Source of the DNA: Desulfuromonas sp. SDB | Lineage (GTDB): Bacteria; SDB-A | Assembly: GCA_001412365.1 (NCBI GenBank) | Contig: LKUE01000293.1 | Location: 1 to 29,775 of the forward strand | Length of the DNA: 29,775 nucleotides | Direction: 5' to 3' | In this document: one piece after another, positions 23,783 to 29,775 of the stretch | Position numbering within the stretch: position 1 is the stretch's first letter | Layout of the letters: each line of letters begins with the position of its first letter | Program-made: the position numbers and the translations under genes | The notes under the pieces: model-generated | Seen by the model: only the letters and a program-made list of their open reading frames with translations | Database searches by the model: none | Told to the model about the DNA's origin: nothing

Positions 23783-24660
23783 TGAAATTTTGGTTATTCT
23801 TGGAACGATTGGACCGCCGTTGGATTTATCTGGCTATTGGTCTTTCTGTAATTATTCCTTTGATCTTCCCCTTTAATTCACCAACCACTATAACACCACC
23901 TACTGTAAACCTATGGAATTATATTGATAGTTTAGCGGAAACAGGAAAACCGCTGATGGTTATCACCGATTACGCTCCTTCCACTTCACCGGAGTTAGAT
24001 CCCATGTCTAGAGCTGTAATTCGTCACGCTTTAGAAAAAGATATTCCCATAATTATATATGGAGGATTATATCCTCAAGGTTTTGGCATGTCTCAACGGG
24101 TAGAACAGTATGTTATTGATGAAATGAATCATAAGAAAGTTAACGGAGATACTATTATATATGGTGAAGATTGGGTTCTACTACCTTTTATTCCTGGTGC
24201 AACTGCTGTTATAATGGGTATGGGGGATGATTTTCATCGGACTAGTCCTGAAGACGCCAGAGGAAATTCATTGAGTGATCTGGAAGTAACTAAAGACGTC
24301 CGAAGGTTGGGAGATATTGGCTTAATTGTAGATATTTCTGGAAGCTCATTGCCTAGACTGTGGTTACAATATGCAACCACCCGGTACGGAGTCCCAGTTG
24401 GAGTGGGAACTACTGCAGTCAGCGCTGCGGAATACTACGCCTTTCTGCAGACTGGGCAATTTGTGGGGATGATGGGGGGGATGAAGGGAGCAGCGGAGTA
24501 CGAACAGCTAAATGAAGATCTTATTGAAGTAAAAGTCAGGAGAGTAGCTTCAATTGCTATGGACGCCCAGAACGCAGTTCATATTTTTATAATTATAATT
24601 GTTATTCTGGGTAACATTTCCTTCTTCGTAATGAAAAAGAACAAGGCGCGGAGGTTCTGA
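23779..24660 (+). CDS. TM-alpha/beta-TM protein, module A position 3
   Basis: No named family is recognised. The 293-residue protein has a helix near 17-33, a large domain (40-265) and a C-terminal helix near 269-285 ending in KKNKARRF. Basic residues flank both helices on the terminal sides (ERLDRRW before the first), so the domain should be outside the cytoplasm. It has alternating strands and helices: GKPLMVITDYAPSTSPELD, EKDIPIIIYGGLYPQG, GDTIIYGEDWVLLPFIPGA, DIGLIVDISGSS and YGVPVGVGTTAVSAAEYY. The later Gly-rich part (GMMGGMKGAAEYEQL) is well formed. A shorter, diverged counterpart lies at 28569 (FIPGATAVIMGM against FLPGIPGSIIEIM). It overlaps its neighbours by 4 and 1 bp. Function unknown; role in a complex inferred. 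Confidence 0.75.
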   Translation: MMKFWLFLERLDRRWIYLAIGLSVIIPLIFPFNSPTTITPPTVNLWNYIDSLAETGKPLMVITDYAPSTSPELDPMSRAVIRHALEKDIPIIIYGGLYPQGFGMSQRVEQYVIDEMNHKKVNGDTIIYGEDWVLLPFIPGATAVIMGMGDDFHRTSPEDARGNSLSDLEVTKDVRRLGDIGLIVDISGSSLPRLWLQYATTRYGVPVGVGTTAVSAAEYYAFLQTGQFVGMMGGMKGAAEYEQLNEDLIEVKVRRVASIAMDAQNAVHIFIIIIVILGNISFFVMKKNKARRF

Positions 24661-25307
24661 TGAGTATTAGTACAAATCTCTGGGTATGGTTAGCCGCTTT
24701 CCTTACCCTTACCATTTATTCCTTTCTGTATAAAGATAATATAATGTACAAATTTGCCGAACATCTTTTTGTGGGAGCTTCGGTGGGCTGGTCCATTGCC
24801 ATTATTTGGCATCTCACCGTATTTCAATACATAATTGATCCAATTAAAGAGGCAGTATTGAACAAAGATGTTTTAGGATTTATTCTGGTGCTTGTTCCCA
24901 CCATAATTGGTTTGATGTACTTTTCCCGGTTCAGCCGGAGTAAAGGCTGGATTGCCCGATGGCCTATTGCGGTAACCATGGGCTATTACACCGGTATATC
25001 CATCACTCCCAGTATTGAAACCAATATATTCAAACAGGTGGAAGGAACTATCCTCACTAGTTTCAATCCGGGCAGCCTGGGTTCCTGGTGGGCGTTGCTT
25101 CTTCTGGTGGGAGTGGTGACCACTTTGTTCTATTTCTTCTTTTCGGTAAAACATGCCGGATTTGTGGGAAGAACTGCCAAAGTGGGAATCTGGTTTGTGA
25201 TGATTGCTTTTGGCGCTTCCTTCGGCTACACGGTTATGGCTCGGGTATCCCTGCTCATTGGAAGAATTCAATTTTTGCTGCACGACTGGCTGGGTATAAT
25301 AAAGTGA
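24660..25307 (+). CDS. Multi-pass membrane protein, module A position 4
   Basis: No named family is recognised. The 215-residue protein has about six membrane helices (first near 7-22, second near 34-54, last near 175-195). Landmarks are IYSFLYKDNIMYKFAEHLFV after the first helix, MYFSRFSRSKGWIARWPIAV in the central loop and FFSVKHAGFVGR near residue 161. The same landmarks recur in the truncated protein at 29336 (FSFFWKEGFLYRGAEALL and FFIVHH), so they are paralogues at the same place in two modules. CGGAGG before the ATG supports the start, which overlaps the previous stop by 1 bp. It is the last gene before the terminator at 25345, so it closes the first operon. Confidence 0.75.
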   Translation: MSISTNLWVWLAAFLTLTIYSFLYKDNIMYKFAEHLFVGASVGWSIAIIWHLTVFQYIIDPIKEAVLNKDVLGFILVLVPTIIGLMYFSRFSRSKGWIARWPIAVTMGYYTGISITPSIETNIFKQVEGTILTSFNPGSLGSWWALLLLVGVVTTLFYFFFSVKHAGFVGRTAKVGIWFVMIAFGASFGYTVMARVSLLIGRIQFLLHDWLGIIK

Positions 25308-25344
25308 TCATTTAATATGCTTGAAAATTTTGATATTTTCCTTA

Positions 25345-25380
25345 AGCGGTTAACCTTCTGGTTAACCGCTATTACTTTTT
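25345..25380 (+). terminator. Terminator-like hairpin between module A and the second DUF6754 gene
   Basis: A perfect 11-bp stem (AGCGGTTAACC at 25345-25355 and its complement at 25360-25370) with a 4-base loop TTCT is followed by ATTACTTTTT. This is a good intrinsic terminator. It lies directly ahead of the ribosome site (AGGAGA at 25384-25389) of the next gene, so it could also work as an attenuator in that gene's leader. Confidence 0.75.
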
Positions 25381-25393
25381 GCCAGGAGAAATT

Positions 25394-26560
25394 ATGGTAA
25401 AAATTATTTTGATTCTTATATCATTAGCTGTATTTATATCCTCAATATTTGCAGATCAAAGTGATATTATTGAAGTTAGAGATGTTCCCAATGATGACGG
25501 CAGCGCACTTTTGATCAACTGGGAAAAGCCGGATTATGATGTCTATGGTTATCAGATTTACAGATTAGATCAAGGAACCAATGAATACATCCAGGTGGGT
25601 GAAATAACCAATGCTGATCAAACTGAATTTATTGACTACGATCCCCGTTACCCCTTAATCCCCGGGGTTCAAGTTCAGTATAAAATAATCTCATTAGACC
25701 ACTTGGGAAATGAGTTAGAGGTTGTCGGTACATCTGAATTGTTTTCCACCCAGGCTTCATTGTTCAATTTTTATAAGGTAAATTCCTTTATTGCCACTGC
25801 ATTTATCTTTGTAGCATTGATTTTGTTTTTAAATCTTGCCAGAAAGGGAAAAGGACTGTTTATCCGTAAAATTGCCGGTTTGGATGCTCTGGATGAAGCG
25901 GTGGGAAGAGCGACCGAGATGGGCAAGCCGGTACTCTATGTCCCCGGTCTTTCCACCATGGACGATGTTGCCACTATTGCTGCTATCAACATATTAGGTC
26001 CGGTAGCTAAGAAAGTTGCCGAATATGAGACCAAGATAATTGTTCCCAACACCAATCCCATTGTCTACACCATAACCCATGAAGTGGTTAAAGAATCCTA
26101 TCTGGAAGCAGGACGACCGGATGCTTTTGACACCGACCAGGTTTATTTTATCACCGATGTTCAATTTGCCTTTGTGGCTGCAGTAAACGGGGTGATGATG
26201 AGGGAAAAACCGGCAACTAATTTATTTCTGGGGATGTTCTGGGCGGAATCTCTTTTATTGGCGGAAACTGGTAATATCACCGGAGCAATTCAAATCGCGG
26301 GAACGGATGCGGTTACTCAGCTTCCTTTCTTTATCACCGCTTGTGACTACACCTTAATTGGAGAAGAGTTGTACGCCGCCAGCGCTTATCTTTCCCGGGA
26401 TCCCATCCTGGTGGGCACTTTAAAAGCACAGGATTTGGAAAAAGCAGTTATTTTATTTTTACTGCTTGGAATTTCCCTGTTTTCTCTGATTAACTTCTAT
26501 TTTATTCATTCCAGTGCGATAAACCGAATTTTAGCATCAATCCTGATGGTAAATTCATAA
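25394..26560 (+). CDS. FN3-TM-DUF6754-TM membrane protein, copy 2
   Basis: This protein (388 residues from the ATG at 25394) has the same plan as copy 1: a signal segment ending SSIFA-D, an FN3-like domain (EVRDVPNDDGSALLINWEKP, YGYQIYRLDQG), a helix, the DUF6754 domain and a C-terminal helix. From KGKGLFIRKIAGLDALDE to the last helix it is almost the same protein as copy 1; the FN3 domain and membrane helices differ more. A TTG at 25379 would extend the frame, but it lies in the T run of the terminator, whereas AGGAGA at 25384-25389 is placed for the ATG. It stands alone between two terminators, so it may be expressed by readthrough or from a promoter in the end of the upstream gene (TATAAT at 25295-25300, poor -35). 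Confidence 0.8.
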   Translation: MVKIILILISLAVFISSIFADQSDIIEVRDVPNDDGSALLINWEKPDYDVYGYQIYRLDQGTNEYIQVGEITNADQTEFIDYDPRYPLIPGVQVQYKIISLDHLGNELEVVGTSELFSTQASLFNFYKVNSFIATAFIFVALILFLNLARKGKGLFIRKIAGLDALDEAVGRATEMGKPVLYVPGLSTMDDVATIAAINILGPVAKKVAEYETKIIVPNTNPIVYTITHEVVKESYLEAGRPDAFDTDQVYFITDVQFAFVAAVNGVMMREKPATNLFLGMFWAESLLLAETGNITGAIQIAGTDAVTQLPFFITACDYTLIGEELYAASAYLSRDPILVGTLKAQDLEKAVILFLLLGISLFSLINFYFIHSSAINRILASILMVNS

Positions 26561-26569
26561 GATTATTTG

Positions 26570-26622
26570 GGCTGAGAAACAGGACTTTTATTATCATTCT
26601 CAGCCTAAGTATTTTTTATTTT
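26570..26622 (+). terminator. Terminator after the second DUF6754 gene
   Basis: A 9-bp stem (GGCTGAGAA at 26570-26578, TTCTCAGCC at 26597-26605) encloses an 18-base loop and is followed by TAAGTATTTTTTATTTTATT. The long loop is less than ideal, but the T-rich tract and the position 10 bp after the stop codon support an intrinsic terminator. The remainder of the gap to 26690 is very AT-rich and contains TATAAT at 26677-26682 without a convincing -35. Confidence 0.65.
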
Positions 26623-26690
26623 ATTCCCACAATAGTAGTATTTATTTATAAATAGATGTTATATTATAGATGATAATATAATATATTTTT

Positions 26691-27953
26691 ATGCAAAATA
26701 TTCATCTAAATACAAACAGGATATTTAGATCAATTTTTGTTTTTATAAAATTCAAAGATTTAACCGATACTGCTGTTATCAATTTTCAGTCAGGTTATCT
26801 TTCAAATTTTAGCACTTATTTGAAGTTTTTTTATATAGCAGTACTAATTGTTCTGCCTTGCACCATTGTTGCATCATCTCCCCTTCCCCCCCGGGAAGTG
26901 ATAGCCCGGGATTTTCCCGATGACCGGGGAGGTAAAATTTTAATAACCTGGGAAAGAAGTATTACCGATTCGGTGATAAGTGAAAACAATGTATGGGGCT
27001 ACAAAGTTTACCGGTTCAATGTTGAATCCGGGGACACCTTGTTTTTAGGTTTTGTGGACCGATGGCAGGAATTGACCTTTGTGGATAACTCTGCTGCAGA
27101 CGGAACCATTTATCAGTATTTAGTTCAAACCAAGTCATCTGCGGGCAGCTCCTCTTTATACCCTTCAAATCTGATAAGTTCAAAGGCGGGATGGTTTTAC
27201 TGGGGCAGGATCCAGGTGTTGATTTTCCTTATTCTGGTTTCAGCAGTGTTCTGGTGGTTTAGAAAAGAATCCGGTGATAATAAGTACAAACATTATTACC
27301 GTAGAATTGACTGGTCTGTGGAAAAAGGAAAATCAGTCATGGTAATTTTAAATTTTCATGATTTTATAAAAAAAAATGATCTTTCCCGTACCATTGAAGA
27401 TTTGTCTGAAATAGCGGAAAGAGTAATACGGGCGGATGGTAATATAAAAGTACTTACTTCCGGGGAGATGATGAATCCGGTTTCCGAAGCAGTACGCAAA
27501 GCCTTTATGAAAATGGGAAAACTTGACCTGTTCAGGCCGTTTGCCTTGAGGAGAGTATGGTCTTGGGGACCGGCTTTTTCCGAAGAAGCCTGCCGGTTAG
27601 TACACCGTTGGAAGCCGGGAGTAATTGTGGTGATGGGAGATCCGGGAAGATGGGTGTTCCCTGCGGTAAATGCGGGAATTGATGAAAATGCTGAGATAAT
27701 TGGGTGGAATTTGAACCGGGAATTGTTGTCTGCGGGTATGATAAATGATTTAAATGAAGTGGAAATTGAGGGATTTTTTTCAAAAATCTTAAATCCTTCC
27801 CCAAAACTTAAATTCATGATTTACATCATACTAACCTTGACTATGATCAGTATGCTCTATGTTTCCCTTTATTGGCTGTTACAGGGAAATCAGGCGATAA
27901 TGTTGATTGAACAGTTCAGAGAAATTCTTACCGGATTGTTGGTGGGGCGATGA
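26691..27953 (+). CDS. FN3-TM-alpha/beta-TM protein, module B position 1 (diverged DUF6754-type)
   Basis: No named family is assigned directly. The layout equals the DUF6754 genes: a signal-like segment, an FN3-like domain (REVIARDFPDDRGGKILITW, VWGYKVYRFNVESGD, then IYQYLVQT), a helix near 181-196, a cytoplasmic alpha/beta domain and a C-terminal helix near 381-396. The domain has GKSVMVILNFHDF, RADGNIKVLTSGE, RWKPGVIVVMGDPGRWVF and NAEIIGWN, so it is a distant relative of the DUF6754 region. The start is doubtful: with ATG 26691 a 43-residue non-homologous leader comes first, whereas the in-frame TTG at 26820 begins a textbook signal peptide (MKFFYIAVLIVLPCTIVASS). Neither has a clear ribosome site. 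It overlaps the next gene by 4 bp. Confidence 0.7.
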   Translation: MQNIHLNTNRIFRSIFVFIKFKDLTDTAVINFQSGYLSNFSTYLKFFYIAVLIVLPCTIVASSPLPPREVIARDFPDDRGGKILITWERSITDSVISENNVWGYKVYRFNVESGDTLFLGFVDRWQELTFVDNSAADGTIYQYLVQTKSSAGSSSLYPSNLISSKAGWFYWGRIQVLIFLILVSAVFWWFRKESGDNKYKHYYRRIDWSVEKGKSVMVILNFHDFIKKNDLSRTIEDLSEIAERVIRADGNIKVLTSGEMMNPVSEAVRKAFMKMGKLDLFRPFALRRVWSWGPAFSEEACRLVHRWKPGVIVVMGDPGRWVFPAVNAGIDENAEIIGWNLNRELLSAGMINDLNEVEIEGFFSKILNPSPKLKFMIYIILTLTMISMLYVSLYWLLQGNQAIMLIEQFREILTGLLVGR

Positions 27954-28585
27954 GATTTATTTCCACTATTGCCATGATCATAATGATTATTGTTTTTTTT
28001 ATCGTCCCCGAAACCTGGGGAGAGAGGGCAGAACAGGAATTGCTATATGGCTTCAGAATTTTAGCGGGGTTTGTAATTTTAGGGGGCTGCTTAAGAGTAA
28101 TTTTAATTCAATTCAGCAGAAGGAAAGCAGGGGGCAATCAGAAGCTATTGGCTACAGGGATATTGATTTCAGTGGCAGTATTGGTGGCGCTTATGTTCAG
28201 TTTATCTTTGTTTAGAATAAATTTTGCTTATGTCGTTGTGGAAAACCTGGCTATTCCCCTGTGGACCTCATTTACCGCCATAGCCGGATTAAGTTTCACC
28301 ATTGCCATTATCAGATCAATAAGGATAAAAAAATGGGAAACTGTTTTCATGTCCGCAGTGGTGTTATTTTACCTGCTCAGCATGACCCTGCCTGTTTTTA
28401 TAACTCAACTTCATCCGGTTAACCGGTCAACTTTGTCCGTTTTGAATATCTCCAGGGTACTGTTTAGATATATATTTGCAGGAACGTTAAAAGGATTTTT
28501 ATTTGCTTTTTTTCTACTAATTTTAATTGATAAATTGAGAATTTTGTTTTTGCGGGAAAAGAGAAAAGATGAATTTATGGCCTGA
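27950..28585 (+). CDS. Multi-pass membrane protein, module B position 2
   Basis: No named family is recognised. The 211-residue protein has about six membrane helices, a first helix followed by FFIVPETWGER, a basic loop FSRRKAGGNQK, then LAIPLWTSFTAIAGLSFTIA and, before the last helix, LFRYIFAGTLKGFLFAFFLL. These positions line up with the 205-residue protein at 23165 (FIPHP, basic loop, PLDATMFS, RGILIGIGLG), although overall similarity is low. It starts in the previous stop (ATGA) and overlaps the next gene by 17 bp, so it is translated with both. Its C terminus is basic (FLREKRKDEF), probably cytoplasmic. Confidence 0.7.
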   Translation: MRFISTIAMIIMIIVFFIVPETWGERAEQELLYGFRILAGFVILGGCLRVILIQFSRRKAGGNQKLLATGILISVAVLVALMFSLSLFRINFAYVVVENLAIPLWTSFTAIAGLSFTIAIIRSIRIKKWETVFMSAVVLFYLLSMTLPVFITQLHPVNRSTLSVLNISRVLFRYIFAGTLKGFLFAFFLLILIDKLRILFLREKRKDEFMA

Positions 28586-29339
28586 CCGTCAATGGAGAAT
28601 TGCCTGGGTATTAATGATGATGACTGTTTTAGGATATCTTATAGGAAAACCACTGCCTCAGTCCTACCAGCCTCTGGGCAAGGAGATTCCTACGGTTTAT
28701 GCCCACCAGGGGGAGGAAGTAATCATGGTGTTGGATTTTTCTCTGGAAACTTGGGATGAGATGTCCCCGGTGATGTTCAGTTTTCTGGAAAATTTTATCA
28801 GTAGAAGACACCAAATATATTTACTGAGTACAAACCTGGATCTTTGTATATGGCTGGAGAAAGTAGTATCAGATTTAAACAGGCAATCTTTAACTGAAGA
28901 ACAGCATGAACAAGTTTTTTTTTCAGGATTTTTACCGGGAATTCCCGGAAGCATAATTGAAATTATGAGAGATCCCTCCCTGATCACTGAAAATTTAAAC
29001 ATAAATAATCCTGAACAAAAATTGTGGATTGTCTTTTCAGATCGTTCCTGGTTTCACCAGTGGATCTTTTACGGATGGGCTAGATATCACAGCCGGATCA
29101 TATTAGTATTGCCTAATAAATGGTATCCGGAGGGATATATCTACGAAAAATCAGGACAGGTTGATGAATTATATCAAAGTTATATTCAAATTGAAGATAA
29201 ACGTCTGAACAGAAGAAAATCAGCAGTGGTTTGGTTTGTATGGGGGGTGATATTGATCAGCTTAATAAGGCTGATGAGAATACCTGTTCACAGATTTAAA
29301 CTCAGACAATTTAAACAAACTCATAAAAAATTCAGATGA
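28569..29339 (+). CDS. TM-alpha/beta-TM protein, module B position 3
   Basis: No named family is recognised. The 256-residue protein has a helix near 10-25, a domain (30-220) and a C-terminal helix near 221-236 followed by a strongly basic tail (RFKLRQFKQTHKKFR), so the domain should be extracytoplasmic. The domain reads EEVIMVLDFSLETWDEMSPV, RRHQIYLLSTNLD, QVFFSGFLPGIPGSIIEIM and KLWIVFSDRSW. The order and spacing of these strands match the 293-residue protein at 23779 (GKPLMVITDY, KDIPIIIYGG, GEDWVLLPFIPGATAVIMGM). It is shorter and lacks that protein's Gly-rich C-terminal part. The stop overlaps the next start by 4 bp (ATGA). Confidence 0.7.
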   Translation: MNLWPDRQWRIAWVLMMMTVLGYLIGKPLPQSYQPLGKEIPTVYAHQGEEVIMVLDFSLETWDEMSPVMFSFLENFISRRHQIYLLSTNLDLCIWLEKVVSDLNRQSLTEEQHEQVFFSGFLPGIPGSIIEIMRDPSLITENLNINNPEQKLWIVFSDRSWFHQWIFYGWARYHSRIILVLPNKWYPEGYIYEKSGQVDELYQSYIQIEDKRLNRRKSAVVWFVWGVILISLIRLMRIPVHRFKLRQFKQTHKKFR

Positions 29340-29775
29340 TCAGTTACTTAATACAATTTAGCTTAATTATGGTGGTGTTCAGTTTTTTCTGGAAAGAGGG
29401 ATTTTTATACCGGGGAGCAGAAGCTTTATTAATTGCAGTAGTGATTTCCCTGCTGATTTACTCCAGTTATTTTTATTTTCTACTGCCCCAAATCAACATA
29501 GCAAGTTCCAGCCCCTTTCGGTTTATATGGTTTGGTTTAGGTCTGATGATTTTAGTTGGAGAAATGCCCAGGTTCAATAAAATTTCATATTTTCCTATGC
29601 ATATTTTTGTTGGTTTGGGTTCAGGTATATTAATTATTGGAATTATACAGGGCTTTATGTTGCCTCAGCTTGGTAGCACTTTATTCTGGAATGTTCAGGG
29701 TAAACAGTTGATCTTGGTGTTTATTTCCCTTTTGTCCACTTTTATAATTTTGTTTTTTATTGTACATCACCGCAT
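29336..29775 (+). CDS. Multi-pass membrane protein, module B position 4, cut by the window end
   Basis: An ATG at 29336, within the previous stop (ATGA), opens a frame that stays open to the last base (146 codons). The protein is very hydrophobic with at least four helices: MISYLIQFSLIMVVFSFFWK, then a segment near 28-46, one near 60-75 and one near 88-105. KEGFLYRGAEALL matches KDNIMYKFAEHLF of the protein at 24660, and LVFISLLSTFIILFFIVHH matches its LLLVGVVTTLFYFFFSVKH. It is therefore the counterpart of the last gene of module A. The end of the gene and anything after it are outside the window. Confidence 0.7.
   Translation, partial: MISYLIQFSLIMVVFSFFWKEGFLYRGAEALLIAVVISLLIYSSYFYFLLPQINIASSSPFRFIWFGLGLMILVGEMPRFNKISYFPMHIFVGLGSGILIIGIIQGFMLPQLGSTLFWNVQGKQLILVFISLLSTFIILFFIVHHR

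Noticed and set aside
24873-25283. Leftward 136-codon frame
   Set aside because: It lies wholly inside the multi-pass protein at 24660, which has a good ribosome site, coupling and a paralogue; the leftward frame has no recognisable motif.
25088-25315. Rightward 75-codon frame with several Cys
   Set aside because: Out-of-frame shadow of the multi-pass protein at 24660; the Cys pattern is not a coherent zinc motif.
25379-25393. TTG start for the second DUF6754 gene
   Set aside because: The TTG lies in the T run of the terminator and ahead of the ribosome site that serves the ATG at 25394; the ATG gives a normal signal peptide.
27907-28215. Rightward 102-codon frame
   Set aside because: Shadow of the six-helix protein at 27950, which is supported by ATGA coupling and by its module A counterpart.
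1-29775. CRISPR arrays, insertion sequences, rRNA genes, prophage genes
   Set aside because: I saw no regularly spaced repeats, transposase motifs, rRNA segments or phage structural genes on either strand.

Overview
The window is a stretch of chromosome from an AT-rich bacterium (G+C near 40% by eye), probably an uncultivated lineage. Lipobox-type lipoproteins, signal peptides and a lipopolysaccharide/polysaccharide-type flippase suggest a diderm envelope. The phylum cannot be fixed from sequence alone. The gene content is compatible with poorly characterised candidate phyla such as Cloacimonadota or WOR-3-like groups, but that is a weak inference.

Layout. (1) 1-3782: a surface-polysaccharide locus with a leftward, truncated Wzx-type flippase and a divergent, translationally coupled trio (FemAB/GNAT-like acyltransferase, NodB-like polysaccharide deacetylase, GT4 glycosyltransferase). 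(2) 3860-5172: a 2H phosphoesterase coupled to a Nudix protein that carries a second, degenerate Nudix-like half. (3) 5186-6210, leftward: two paralogous DUF4878-like lipoproteins. A strong intrinsic terminator for the first lies inside the signal-peptide coding region of the second. (4) 6466-9914: nusA and infB without the usual rimP, ylxR, rbfA or truB. A leftward CAU-anticodon tRNA with its own strong promoter abuts the infB stop codon. (5) 10062-15619: a tight operon of a site-2-type membrane protease, an Ig-like lipoprotein, a large membrane-anchored extracytoplasmic protein and uvrB. (6) 15817-17082: an MgtC/SapB-DUF4010 membrane protein, preceded by a possible 42-aa lipoprotein.

(7) 17176-29775 is the most unusual part. 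A tight operon runs gcvPB, a 151-aa unknown, a MutL-family (glutamate-mutase-associated) ASKHA ATPase, a 375-aa protein with lipoyl-like barrel repeats and a KOW-like tail, an FN3-TM-DUF6754-TM protein, a multi-pass protein, a TM-alpha/beta-TM protein and a second multi-pass protein. It ends at a terminator. A second, closely similar FN3-DUF6754 gene follows with its own terminator. Then comes a second four-gene module whose members match the first module position by position: FN3-TM-alpha/beta-TM, multi-pass, TM-alpha/beta-TM, and a multi-pass protein cut off by the window end.

My main inference is that 19017-29775 encodes an undescribed envelope complex built from two paralogous membrane modules, with a cytoplasmic ASKHA ATPase and a barrel-sandwich protein as soluble partners. 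No B12-dependent mutase gene is present to explain the MutL protein. The module correspondence rests on aligned motifs and topology read by eye; no database search was possible.
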